DNA of 36,124 nt from IMG/VR virus record IMGVR_UViG_3300035190_000282, positions 1-36,124 of that record. One strand, given 5' to 3'. This document shows positions 22,045 to 29,539 of the stretch, in pieces; position 1 is the stretch's first letter; each line of letters starts with the position of its first letter. The translations under genes were made by a program, and so were the position numbers. The notes beneath the pieces are model-generated. The model had not been told where the DNA came from and searched no databases. It saw only the letters and a list, made by a program, of their open reading frames with translations. Source of the DNA: a virus.

Positions 22045-22302
22045 ATGAGCTACAGAATGTGCCCATCGTGCGGGGCCTCAGACGGACAGGGCTGCTACAG
22101 CACCTGCCCGACGATGCTTCAGGCCCGCGTTGCGGAGCTGGAGGCGGCGCTGCAATGGATCAACATGCAGCGGTACACCGACCGCAGCACGATCACCCCC
22201 GACAATGCGTTTGAGCAATGGGCGCGCCTCAATGATCAGCTTGTCATGATCATGGACAAGGCCCGCGCTGTGCTTAACCCCACCACACAACAGGAGAGGT
22301 AA
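22045..22302 (+). CDS. Small early protein with N-terminal Cys motif (85 aa)
   Basis: A zinc-knuckle-like N-terminus (MCPSCGASDGQGCYSTCP) is followed by a coiled coil (MLQARVAELEAALQWINM) and a helical tail. The build suggests a small zinc-binding adaptor. AAAGGAGAG precedes the start. I do not recognise a named family. Confidence 0.65.
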   Translation: MSYRMCPSCGASDGQGCYSTCPTMLQARVAELEAALQWINMQRYTDRSTITPDNAFEQWARLNDQLVMIMDKARAVLNPTTQQER

Positions 22303-22303
22303 A

Positions 22304-22603
22304 ATGACCAAGAACGTAATCATTGATGGAGTTGAATGTGCCCCGATCAACAAAAACAGTAGCAATCGTGCTGTAGTTGTCGTGGACCGTGGCTGGATTT
22401 TCGCTGGCGATGTGACACGTGAAAACGGACGTATCCGCCTTGCCCGAGCCCTGCATGTTTTTAAGTGGGAAAGCGTCGGATTTGCCGGGATGATCGACAG
22501 CCCCAAGAAGGCAAAAGCGGATTTGCGCCCCGTCGCTGATGTTGACATCCCCGAGGGCGCAGAGATTTTCTGTGTTCCCGTCACTGAAGATTGGGGGCTG
22601 TGA
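22304..22603 (+). CDS. DUF6948-type phage protein (99 aa)
   Basis: The product runs MTKNVIIDGVECAPINKNSS, VVVVDRGWIFAGDVTRENGR, IRLARALHVFKWESVGFAGM, ending IPEGAEIFCVPVTEDWGL. The pattern of a short beta domain with DRGxxFAGD and an aromatic K/Y-W motif matches phage DUF6948 proteins as I recall them. Function unknown. Its TGA overlaps the next ATG (TGATG). Confidence 0.65.
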   Translation: MTKNVIIDGVECAPINKNSSNRAVVVVDRGWIFAGDVTRENGRIRLARALHVFKWESVGFAGMIDSPKKAKADLRPVADVDIPEGAEIFCVPVTEDWGL

Positions 22604-22704
22604 TGACCCCTATTATGAGGCCAGTCGGCTACGGCCCCGGCGGCGGCATGGGCTACGGCTACGGCTACGGCACGGTCGAATCATCACGGCGGAGACGGTT
22701 GTGA
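22603..22704 (+). CDS. Gly/Tyr-rich miniprotein (33 aa)
   Basis: ATG 22603 overlaps the previous stop and its TGA overlaps the next GTG. It reads MTPIMRPVGYGPGGGMGYGY and ends GYGTVESSRRRRL: a flexible Gly-Tyr repeat with a basic tail. The overlaps on both sides support translation. Function unknown; the low-complexity make-up means a non-coding bridge cannot be ruled out. Confidence 0.45.
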   Translation: MTPIMRPVGYGPGGGMGYGYGYGTVESSRRRRL

Positions 22705-22910
22705 GGTGGAGGCCGATCAGTGAAGCGCCGCCCTATCGGCGTGTGAGCGTTTGGGTGCCAGCATCCGCAGCGCGGAACGGCCACATCCGGCACAATACAA
22801 TTTGGGGTGCCGATGAAGGTAAATGGGTAGACGCGAATTTGGATGTCCTTGAAGTCCAGCCCACCCACTTCATTCCGCTCAGCGCCCTTGGAGAGCCTAA
22901 CAATGACTGA
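22701..22910 (+). CDS. DUF551-like protein (69 aa)
   Basis: A GTG at 22701 follows CGGAGA and overlaps the prior stop. The product has the DUF551 layout: an opening RWRPISEAPPYRRVSVWVP, a middle NTIWGADEGKWVDA, and the closing QPTHFIPLSALGEP. DUF551 proteins are common phage accessory proteins of unknown function. Its stop overlaps the next gene. Confidence 0.75.
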   Translation: MRWRPISEAPPYRRVSVWVPASAARNGHIRHNTIWGADEGKWVDANLDVLEVQPTHFIPLSALGEPNND

Positions 22911-23100
22911 CATCACCATTCCGCCAGAGGCACTGGAGGCGGCACGAACAGCATTTGCCAATGCCGGAACTGCGGATGACGCTGTTGACCCGATCCATGC
23001 CGCCTGTCTCGCCATGCTGAAGGCGTGGCCGGGGGCGATGCCGAAGTTGGATGGCAGGTATTACCTGCTCCCCCTGCCGCAGGAGAATACCAATGATTGA
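22903..23100 (+). CDS. Small early protein (65 aa)
   Basis: MTDITIPPEALEAARTAFAN, then DPIHAACLAMLKAWPGAMPK and a C-terminal RYYLLPLPQENTND. The helical N-terminus with the AACLAMLxAWPG motif is familiar from phage and prophage hypothetical proteins of Rhizobiales. Overlaps both neighbours by a few bases. Confidence 0.65.
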   Translation: MTDITIPPEALEAARTAFANAGTADDAVDPIHAACLAMLKAWPGAMPKLDGRYYLLPLPQENTND

Positions 23101-23293
23101 CATCGCAAAGACCTACAAGACCCGCGATGGCCGTGAAGTCCGCATCTATGCAACTGATGGAGGTGGAGAATACCCTGTCCACGGTGCAATCAAATATGAT
23201 GGCGGATGGTTTTCAAGGTGTTGGGCAGCGGATGGGGCATTGTTTTTAGACTACCAGCATTCTTCCGGTGACCTCATCGGAGAACACCAATGA
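23093..23293 (+). CDS. Small early protein, first copy of a tandem pair (66 aa)
   Basis: MIDIAKTYKTRDGREVRIYA is followed by GGGEYPVHGAIKYDGGWFSR and an acidic end. The first 20 residues are almost identical to those of the next gene, with matching DNA, so the two arose by duplication. The VHGAIK motif is kept in both. Function unknown. Confidence 0.7.
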   Translation: MIDIAKTYKTRDGREVRIYATDGGGEYPVHGAIKYDGGWFSRCWAADGALFLDYQHSSGDLIGEHQ

Positions 23294-23637
23294 TTGACAT
23301 CACAAAGACCTACCGGACCCGCGATGGCCGTGAGGTTCGTATTTATGCGGTGGATGGACGCGGCTCTGTGCCTGTGCATGGTGCAATCAAGAACACCTAC
23401 GGTTGGGAACCATACCAATGGATCAATGACGGGAGGTCATATCTTCAGGATGGCCCTGAAGACCTTATCGAAGTGAAGCACCGGATCAAGCGTGAGGTGT
23501 GGCTGAATGTGCATAAGGATCGTTGCACTGTGCGCAAAACAAAAGAGGTGGCGGATTTGTTGGCGGTGACGGGACCTCACCCCCGCCTCGCCTGCGTGAA
23601 GATCGTCATCGATGTGGAAGAGGGGGAAGGACTGTGA
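23290..23637 (+). CDS. Early protein, second copy of a tandem pair (115 aa)
   Basis: The N-terminal half (MIDITKTYRTRDGREVRIYA, SVPVHGAIKNTYGWEPYQW) is the paralogue of the preceding protein. An extra C-terminal part follows: REVWLNVHKDRCTVRKTKEV and CVKIVIDVEEGEGL, a small beta domain. The first copy may be a truncated duplicate of this one. Overlaps both neighbours by 4 bp. Confidence 0.72.
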   Translation: MIDITKTYRTRDGREVRIYAVDGRGSVPVHGAIKNTYGWEPYQWINDGRSYLQDGPEDLIEVKHRIKREVWLNVHKDRCTVRKTKEVADLLAVTGPHPRLACVKIVIDVEEGEGL

Positions 23638-23849
23638 CTGATATCGTAGAGCGGTTGCAGCGTAAGGTGTTTCGCGGTCCCACAATGGAAGCAGTCCACA
23701 TTAAAACGCTTGAATGGGAAGCCGCCGACGAGATCGCCCGCCTCCGCGCTGAGAACGAGAGGCTGCGGGCGGCGCTGAAGCAGATCAACGTGGGTGAGGG
23801 CTGGGCGGCATTGACTGCCCGCGCCGCACTCTCAGGAGACAAGCAATGA
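23634..23849 (+). CDS. Coiled-coil early protein (71 aa)
   Basis: GTG 23634 overlaps the previous TGA. The chain is VTDIVERLQRKVFRGPTMEA, then a clear coiled coil ARLRAENERLRAALKQI and ALTARAALSGDKQ. The same D-x-x-E-R-L opening, coiled coil and end pattern recur in the gene at 24201-24614, so the two are related. Function unknown. Confidence 0.7.
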   Translation: MTDIVERLQRKVFRGPTMEAVHIKTLEWEAADEIARLRAENERLRAALKQINVGEGWAALTARAALSGDKQ

Positions 23850-23852
23850 GTG
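23832..23852 (+). repeat. 21-bp direct repeat, copy 1 (copy 2 at 24188-24208)
   Basis: The 21 bases spanning the end of the 23634 gene and the start of the 23846 gene, beginning caggagacaagc and including atgagtga, recur exactly at 24188-24208 at the next gene junction. This is the footprint of a local duplication that carried a ribosome binding site and start codon. Confidence 0.75.
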
Positions 23853-24208
23853 ACGTTATCAATCTTTCAGAGCGCCAAAAACCAGTGAAATACACACTTG
23901 AAATTACGCAACATTACGATGGTACAGTGGAGGCTTTTGTGCGCGATGTGTCCGATGATGCTCGCAGCATGAACGCCGTGATCTCCGCCCTACTGCGTGT
24001 CGTAGAGGCGCGCCTTAACCGCAGGGTAGGCCATGCGGGTGATGCCATGCTTGCCGTTATGCTTGCCAACATAGATCATGCGATGGACTGTACTGAAGAT
24101 AATCCGGCTGTTTTCAAAGTTGGGCCTAAAGAGTTGTCAACATGGGTTGATGCGGCGATGGAATATGAACAGGCGCGCTTTCCGCTACAGGAGACAAGCA
24201 ATGAGTGA
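23846..24208 (+). CDS. Early protein (120 aa)
   Basis: MSDVINLSERQKPVKYTLEI, then VEAFVRDVSDDARSMNAVIS, ALLRVVEARLNRRVGHAGDA and LSTWVDAAMEYEQARFPL. Mixed alpha/beta with a long central helix. Not recognised. Its ribosome binding region is the first copy of a 21-bp direct repeat. Overlaps the next gene by 8 bp. Confidence 0.7.
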   Translation: MSDVINLSERQKPVKYTLEITQHYDGTVEAFVRDVSDDARSMNAVISALLRVVEARLNRRVGHAGDAMLAVMLANIDHAMDCTEDNPAVFKVGPKELSTWVDAAMEYEQARFPLQETSNE

Positions 24209-24614
24209 TGTTGCAGAGAGGCTCAAGAGAGGCGAAAGTTGTCTTAAGGGAGGTGGGCGAACTTGCATCAGAATGGTCGCCGAGAACGGGTGTCTCTGCG
24301 CTATTGCCGCCGACGAGATCACCCGCCTCACCGCAGAGAGAGACGCGCTTGCCTCCGATGAGTTGGACGAAATACTGGATGAGAAAAACGCTCTGATTGA
24401 CCGCCTCACCGCAAAGAACGAGAAGCTGCGGGCGGCGCTGGAGACGGTGATGATTGGCGGAAACCACCTTGTCGGCATCATTGGCGCGACACACCCGCAA
24501 ACTGGGTCACACTATGAGGCAACGTTGCAGTTCTACGGCCCCGGCCATAAGTATGATACGTGGTGCTGCTGGAACGTAATCATGGAAGCCCGCGCCGCAC
24601 TGGAGGAGAAGTGA
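24201..24614 (+). CDS. Coiled-coil early protein (137 aa)
   Basis: ATG 24201 is set by the duplicated ribosome binding region. The product is MSDVAERLKRGESCLKGGGR, a Cys-containing stretch ENGCLCAIAADEITRLTAER, a coiled coil KNEKLRAALETVMIG and a C-terminal ATLQFYGPGHKYDTWCCWNV. Coiled coil and ends match the smaller protein at 23634-23849. Function unknown. Confidence 0.68.
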   Translation: MSDVAERLKRGESCLKGGGRTCIRMVAENGCLCAIAADEITRLTAERDALASDELDEILDEKNALIDRLTAKNEKLRAALETVMIGGNHLVGIIGATHPQTGSHYEATLQFYGPGHKYDTWCCWNVIMEARAALEEK

Positions 24615-24898
24615 TGACTGACATTCTCAACGAACGCGCGAAGACGCACGGTGATTTTTACCTCACTGCCATGATCGCCCAGGAACTGAAAGGCGCTATG
24701 CGCCGGAGCCAGAACTGGAGTGAAATGGACGATACTGAACGCGAGGCGCTGGAATTGATCGCCACAAAGATCGGGCGCATCCTGTCAGGCTACCCGCATG
24801 AGGTCGATCACTGGCGTGACATTGCGGGCTACGCCACGCTGATCGAGCGATGGCTGACCCGCGATGTCGAAGAGCCTACTTCCTCAGAACACTGCTGA
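24614..24898 (+). CDS. DUF6378-like protein (94 aa), last gene of early operon
   Basis: ATG 24614 overlaps the prior stop (TGATG). The pattern RAKTHGDFYLTAMIAQELKG, DTEREALELIATKIGRILSG and VDHWRDIAGYATLIERWL is the phage DUF6378 type as I recall it: helical with conserved KIGRI and DIAGYA motifs, somewhat like MazG-fold proteins. Its 3' end overlaps the last leftward late gene tail to tail by 23 bp. Confidence 0.75.
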   Translation: MTDILNERAKTHGDFYLTAMIAQELKGAMRRSQNWSEMDDTEREALELIATKIGRILSGYPHEVDHWRDIAGYATLIERWLTRDVEEPTSSEHC

Positions 24899-25043
24899 TG
24901 CCGTCGCGGAGCGTAGCGCCCAACGCGGCGGTCACGGCAAGCTGCACCGCCGCCTGAAGCGTGATGTCGCCAACCAGGTACGACGCGGCTGCGCCGATGA
25001 TGGTGACGCCTGCGAGGATGTAGGTCTTGTAACCATTGAGCAT
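24876..25043 (-). CDS. Putative holin (55 aa)
   Basis: ATG 25043 (GGGAA site) gives MLNGYKTYILAGVTIIGAAA, SYLVGDITLQAAVQLAVTAA and LGATLRDGISSVLRK. Two hydrophobic helices (about 8-24 and 28-43) with a short basic tail fit a small holin that lets the endolysin through the inner membrane. It starts 1 nt after the endopeptidase stop and is the last gene of the late unit. Confidence 0.65.
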   Translation of the reverse strand: MLNGYKTYILAGVTIIGAAASYLVGDITLQAAVQLAVTAALGATLRDGISSVLRK

Positions 25044-25044
25044 G

Positions 25045-25464
25045 TCATTTCCCTTTCGTTGTGCCGGGGTGAGATGCCCACGGCAGTTGGTAGTGAGGGC
25101 CGTCTTGGAAGGTTTTCCAGTCGCCGCCCCATTCGATAGGCACGTTTTCTGCTTTCGCAGCTGCCTTCATGGCTGCTGCGAGCTTGTGATAGAGGGGCCA
25201 GTCGCCACGGTATTGCCCACCGATGATGGCTCCGAGATCGACTGCGTGGGAGTAGCCGTTCTTGGCGATGAGGTGACGGGACTTCAAAGTCTTTGAGGCT
25301 CCGCTCGCCTTTAGAATCTTCTGCTCTGCGAGGGTGCGCGGCCCGCAGGTGATGATGAATGTGAGGGTCTTGTCGCGCCAGTCGGCGGCGCAGCGAGTGA
25401 CGACGCGCACCAAGTCAGGATGGACGCCGCGCAGCTTGGCAATCGACGCTGTGTTGAGCTTCAT
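25045..25464 (-). CDS. Endolysin: M15-type L-Ala-D-Glu / D-Ala peptidase
   Basis: 139 residues from ATG 25464. It carries the VanY/endolysin M15 signature: TFIITCGPRTLAEQKILKAS, KSRHLIAKNGYSHAVDLGA (zinc ligands His64 and Asp76) and IEWGGDWKTFQDGPHYQLPW (His124, catalytic Asp/Glu region). Spacing between SRH and VDL is a few residues longer than usual. It cuts peptidoglycan cross-links at lysis. There is no signal peptide, so it needs a holin; a candidate overlaps on each side. Confidence 0.92.
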   Translation of the reverse strand: MKLNTASIAKLRGVHPDLVRVVTRCAADWRDKTLTFIITCGPRTLAEQKILKASGASKTLKSRHLIAKNGYSHAVDLGAIIGGQYRGDWPLYHKLAAAMKAAAKAENVPIEWGGDWKTFQDGPHYQLPWASHPGTTKGK

Positions 25465-25703
25465 TTCCTGAGTGCCTCCTCGATGCTGTCGAGTTTCGCC
25501 ATGATGGCGCGGCTCGTTTCGCGGATCTCCTTGATCTCGCGGTCGTGGGCTAATGTAGCGGTTGTAGTCTGCGCTTGAAGCACGGCGATGGCCGTCTCGT
25601 GATTCTGCTGCTGTCGGTAGATGACCCAGACGAACGCAGCGACTGGCATAATCACCCACTGCATAATGGAGTTTAGAACTTTGAGCGTTTGATCATCAAT
25701 CAT
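25461..25703 (-). CDS. Membrane-anchored coiled-coil protein, lysis-associated (80 aa)
   Basis: MIDDQTLKVLNSIMQWVIMP then VAAFVWVIYRQQQ gives one membrane helix (about 13-30). The rest, TATLAHDREIKEIRETSRAI and DSIEEALRK, is a coiled coil. This one-helix plus coiled-coil build next to an endolysin fits a holin partner or an inner-membrane spanin-like protein. Its stop overlaps the endolysin ATG. Confidence 0.65.
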   Translation of the reverse strand: MIDDQTLKVLNSIMQWVIMPVAAFVWVIYRQQQNHETAIAVLQAQTTTATLAHDREIKEIRETSRAIMAKLDSIEEALRK

Positions 25704-25712
25704 GGCTCAACC

Positions 25713-26333
25713 TCACGGCAATGACGCATATTCGCGGCGGCGGAAGAGATAGGCTTTGCCACCGTCGACGTTGCCTGTTGAGAAGATCAGGCGTGCCCGA
25801 AGCAGCTTCTGTGCGGGCCCGTCGTACATGTCGGAATCCAAATCAACGTTGGCAGAATATGTGTCTCCAGCGTGCCCCAATGTCGCAACAAAATGAGCAA
25901 CGCTCGCCACTCTTGGCAGATGAAATTCCGCATGGAATCCAAAAAGAGCATTTGAACTTGCAGATGCAGTGGCTCGTGTCAATCGATACACAGCATCTGT
26001 TTGCTTGTAAGATTCTAGCCTAAGCGTGCTGTTTCCAAGTGTATAATCATGACTCAAATCCAGCGCGACAAGGCGATATTCATAGCCGTCCTCGAAGTCA
26101 GGCGTCACGATGCTGCTGACGGCTCCGGTAACTGAGAAGTCATAAAACAACCCCGTCTTGCCATCACCCACCGACACCTTGTCATAAGGGTGCCATCCGG
26201 CAAAAACCACCGGCGCGCCAGTCGATGCCTCGGCCACCGCAGAGGGGTTGTCCCGCAGAGCCGTGACCGTGGAGCTGGACGGAATGCCGCCCACTGCCAC
26301 CGCTGCGTTTGAGATGCTGGTCCAGGTCGTCAT
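25713..26333 (-). CDS. Tail-associated protein of unknown function (206 aa)
   Basis: ATG 26333 (AGGTGG site) overlaps the prior TAA (TAATG) and is preferred over 26342. The product has TTWTSISNAAVAVGGIPSSS, LRDNPSAVAEASTGAPVVFA, then a beta-rich body with YEYRLVALDLSH and a C-terminal RLIFSTGNVDGGKAYLFRR. The LRDNP opening recurs in phage distal-tail or appendage proteins as I recall. Position after the large tail protein suggests a tail tip or receptor component. Confidence 0.7.
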   Translation of the reverse strand: MTTWTSISNAAVAVGGIPSSSTVTALRDNPSAVAEASTGAPVVFAGWHPYDKVSVGDGKTGLFYDFSVTGAVSSIVTPDFEDGYEYRLVALDLSHDYTLGNSTLRLESYKQTDAVYRLTRATASASSNALFGFHAEFHLPRVASVAHFVATLGHAGDTYSANVDLDSDMYDGPAQKLLRARLIFSTGNVDGGKAYLFRRREYASLP

Positions 26334-28135
26334 TAGAGCCACCTATACGGCTGTGGAGTTCCGCCGCCATCATTACCACTGTTATCGAGCCAGCGCCACG
26401 GCTGTGCCACGCCATTGACATCAAGGCCAGCGTCGGTGAGCCAGTTCCAGAGCGTTCCGCCCTTCTCGTTGTCCTCGGCTGTAAATCGATACGTCAGGCC
26501 ATTGCGTGCCACCTCGGCGCTCGTAATCAGCCACTCGCCAGAGCGAGGCGCGCCTGTGAAATCAACGTCCAGATAGTGCTGCACCGTGACCACGCTGCCC
26601 GTCCAGATATTCTCGGCGTCTTTGGCAGACAGGTCGAAGGTGATTTCCTTCCTGACGTCCGAAAACCTGTTGAGGTACGTCTGCGCCACCGCATTGGCGA
26701 TGGCCTGGGTGCCGACGAATCTGCAAAACAGCTCCCTGATTTGCGGCTCCCCGCCATACTGAATCTGCTTCTCGACGTCGATGTAGACTGACACACGAGT
26801 GTAGTTGGTCTTCTCGGTCACACTCGGAACAGGCGTGCGCTGCAAATAATAGACATGCGTCTGCGAGGTGCGCTCCTCAGGCTTCTCGCTGATGGTCAGG
26901 CTTCCGGCAACAATCGCATCATCGTCTGTGAGCAAATAGGGCGACGGTTCAGGCTTGACCGCATTCATGATGATCTGCTGCGTGCGCTCGTCCCACCAGA
27001 CGTTCGCGACCGACTGCAAGCACACCTCGCCAGCAAGTTCGTCGATCTTTGTCGGCTCCGCTATGTAGGCCGTGAAATTGTAATCCGGCCTGTAGGTCGT
27101 CTTCTCGAGCGCCCAATCAGCCTCGTTGATATAGCGATCAGGAATCCCGCCCCAGATCACAAAGAGATCGTGAAGGATTTCGTTGAACGGAACGGCGTTG
27201 TAATAGATCACCCGCTGCACGCGGTCGTTTTGATTGTGGGCCGCTGCGGTGGTGTTCGCGACTGCCCGCGTCACGTTAGAGAAATAGAGGTTCCCGCCAT
27301 CCGTCTCATAGACTTGAGTGTATGAAACAATCTCGGAGTTGAGGCGTAGATAGCCTGCGGATTCATATTCCGAAATCGTAGCGCCAGCCACTGTCAGATT
27401 GGTCTGGCTGTTGGTGATGGCCGATGCGAGTTCGCCACGGCTCAGATAGGGCGCAGTCAGATTGGTGTCGGTGATCTTGCGCAGAATGTCCTTTGCCGTG
27501 ATCGACACGCCATCCTTGCCGCGATCAATCTTCTCGATCACATATTCGCGCCTGGTCATAAGGCTGAGCGGCTGGCCGATCAGGCCCTCATAGATGTTGA
27601 GTGTATAGCCGACATGGAACGGATTCCGCGCCAGCCACTTGGTCCAGAAGCTGCCCTGCCGCGCGGGTGTGTAGGCTCGTGTTCCAACATAGGGATCGGT
27701 GATAATGTCGTTCCACGGGAAGTCTTTGACATTGACCTGGCAGACGGCGCGATAGCCGAGCGGTGATTTGTCCTTTGATCCGGATGCCACATTGAGAACG
27801 GTCGGCGCAGTGTTGTATCCGGCAAGTGCCGGAATATCCATCGCGGGCTGATAGTAATAATCGACCAACAGTTGATCACCAGCCTCGGTGGTCAGCGTGT
27901 CTCCTGCCTCGGTCAAGAGATTGATGTCGTTCGACTGCCAGTCGTAGACGGCCTCCGGGACAAAGCGAAGCGAGATCGTCTTGCTCATGTCGAGAGCAGA
28001 TCGATACTTGCAAGTCGCATCCGTGTTCCAGCACGCATCGCCAGTCGCAAGACATGGCGATGACCCAAACACTCGCGAGCAGATCGGCTGGATGATCTCG
28101 ACAATCTCGATTGGCCGCGCGGCGAAGGTAGCCAT
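26333..28135 (-). CDS. Large tail tip / baseplate protein (600 aa)
   Basis: The N-terminus has a conserved Cys cluster, SRVFGSSPCLATGDACWNTD then ATCKYR, seen in hub-type tail proteins of alphaproteobacterial siphophages. The body includes YVGTRAYTPARQGSFWTKWL, NIYEGLIGQPLSLMTRREYV and EKIDRGKDGVSITAKDILRK, and ends in two repeats AQPWRWLDNSGN and PQPYRWL. It probably forms the tail hub that contacts the host. Overlaps both neighbours by 1-3 bp. Confidence 0.8.
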   Translation of the reverse strand: MATFAARPIEIVEIIQPICSRVFGSSPCLATGDACWNTDATCKYRSALDMSKTISLRFVPEAVYDWQSNDINLLTEAGDTLTTEAGDQLLVDYYYQPAMDIPALAGYNTAPTVLNVASGSKDKSPLGYRAVCQVNVKDFPWNDIITDPYVGTRAYTPARQGSFWTKWLARNPFHVGYTLNIYEGLIGQPLSLMTRREYVIEKIDRGKDGVSITAKDILRKITDTNLTAPYLSRGELASAITNSQTNLTVAGATISEYESAGYLRLNSEIVSYTQVYETDGGNLYFSNVTRAVANTTAAAHNQNDRVQRVIYYNAVPFNEILHDLFVIWGGIPDRYINEADWALEKTTYRPDYNFTAYIAEPTKIDELAGEVCLQSVANVWWDERTQQIIMNAVKPEPSPYLLTDDDAIVAGSLTISEKPEERTSQTHVYYLQRTPVPSVTEKTNYTRVSVYIDVEKQIQYGGEPQIRELFCRFVGTQAIANAVAQTYLNRFSDVRKEITFDLSAKDAENIWTGSVVTVQHYLDVDFTGAPRSGEWLITSAEVARNGLTYRFTAEDNEKGGTLWNWLTDAGLDVNGVAQPWRWLDNSGNDGGGTPQPYRWL

Positions 28136-28917
28136 CAGTAGTATCCCGTCACGCTGAGGCTGACTGACATAAACGCCTGGACGCCCATGTTTGTCGGGCG
28201 GGCATCGCTGTCAGTCCACACAAATCCGACGTCGCTGGTGATCTTGGAGGGGTTGCCAGCGATGCAGAAAGGTTGAAGCGGGAGTGTCTGGGCGAACGGT
28301 TCAAAGTATTCCGCGTACCACGATGGCGTCAGATAATCCCACTCATAGGTGCTGACCACGGCGCGGCGCTTGATGATGCGACCGAGCCACTGTCCTGTCT
28401 CCGAGAACTGCTGCTGCGCCTCTGTGACGCGATTGAGGTTAAGCGGATTGTGACCACCGTAGATCGGGATTGTCATTTGCAGGGCTTTGCCAGCCTTGAT
28501 GATCCCAATGGCGATGTCAGTGCCGTCATTGATGCCGATGCGGAGTTCGCGGATTGTGTAGGGCGTCCCGGCATTGTTGAACATGATGCAGATGGTCGTG
28601 TTATCTGTCGGAGACAGGGTTGCCCTGGTCGTGTAGGCACCTCCAACTGTCGAACTGGTCTGGACGGTGATTGTCTTGCCGGAAAGATTATGCGCGGCGA
28701 TGAAGACGCAATCGATCTCGGCATCTGCGGTTGTGGTGAGGTTCCAGTTCATCGCGCCGGATGAAAGTGTCCACCGCTGCGATGTGTAGTCATTGGCGGC
28801 ATAGGCGGGATTTGTTCCATCGCCAGACACAGTCCCGCTCAGAGGCGCATAGAGAATGCGCGCATGATTGAGTGGCTGATTGGAGCCGACTGTGTAATTG
28901 GCGGTGGAAATTGTCAT
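28135..28917 (-). CDS. Tail protein (260 aa)
   Basis: ATG 28917 lies 1 nt past the previous stop and is preferred over the in-frame start at 28974. MTISTANYTVGSNQPLNHAR, IYGGHNPLNLNRVTEAQQQF, SETGQWLGRIIKRRAVVSTY and WYAEYFEPFAQTLPLQPFCI are its main features: beta-rich with an aromatic C-terminal half. Position between the fibre-like protein and the hub fits a distal tail component. No named family assigned. Confidence 0.75.
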   Translation of the reverse strand: MTISTANYTVGSNQPLNHARILYAPLSGTVSGDGTNPAYAANDYTSQRWTLSSGAMNWNLTTTADAEIDCVFIAAHNLSGKTITVQTSSTVGGAYTTRATLSPTDNTTICIMFNNAGTPYTIRELRIGINDGTDIAIGIIKAGKALQMTIPIYGGHNPLNLNRVTEAQQQFSETGQWLGRIIKRRAVVSTYEWDYLTPSWYAEYFEPFAQTLPLQPFCIAGNPSKITSDVGFVWTDSDARPTNMGVQAFMSVSLSVTGYY

Positions 28918-28918
28918 T

Positions 28919-29539
28919 TTATGATGTTCCCAATGCACCAGCGGCGATGATCCAGTTGGTGCCGTCGCATACAAGCATTACCCATGCGCCGTCACCACCA
29001 GTCGCCGGAATGATTGCTGTTCCGGCAGAACCTCCGGCACGCGGCACGACGTTGGATGATGCAGAACTGACAGCAAAAGCTCCACCGATGTTTGTTATGT
29101 ACAGGATACGACCTGTATTTGTTGCGGCTGATGGCAGCGTAAGTGTGTTCGTTGCTGCACGATTGGAGATGATGAAGCTGGCAGTATCGGCCACCGTGTA
29201 ATTGGTGGTCACGGTCACAGGCGCATTGATGGCAAACGATCCATTCACTTGCAGCTTCGCAGTAGGCGTTGCCGTGCCAATGCCAACGCGGTCGGTTGAT
29301 GCGTCGACATAGACAAGGTTTGCATCCGTGTCGCCCTCGATGCGCTGATCGACATCTGCGCCAGCATCATTGAAGACGTTGGCACCCGCGAAGGATGCCG
29401 CTGGAACATTCTGAAACAACTCCGCGCGGGTTTGTTTCTTGGTCTCCGGTACACTGCTATCCACGACAACATAGAGATCATCCGTTGCCGTGTTGGCTCC
29501 GGTCAGTGCTGAGAGAGCCGAGATTTTAATGTCAGCCAT
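28919..29539 (-). CDS. Fibre-like tail protein (206 aa)
   Basis: The opening MADIKISALSALTGANTATD then DLYVVVDSSVPETKKQTRAE matches the capsid- and tail-fibre N-terminal style. The repeat-type segment DRVGIGTATPTAKLQVNGSF is typical of phage fibre shafts, and the C-terminal GDGAWVMLVCDGTNWIIAAG of fibre tips. Likely a side or central tail fibre. Its N-terminus resembles the protein that runs off the left edge. Confidence 0.82.
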   Translation of the reverse strand: MADIKISALSALTGANTATDDLYVVVDSSVPETKKQTRAELFQNVPAASFAGANVFNDAGADVDQRIEGDTDANLVYVDASTDRVGIGTATPTAKLQVNGSFAINAPVTVTTNYTVADTASFIISNRAATNTLTLPSAATNTGRILYITNIGGAFAVSSASSNVVPRAGGSAGTAIIPATGGDGAWVMLVCDGTNWIIAAGALGTS

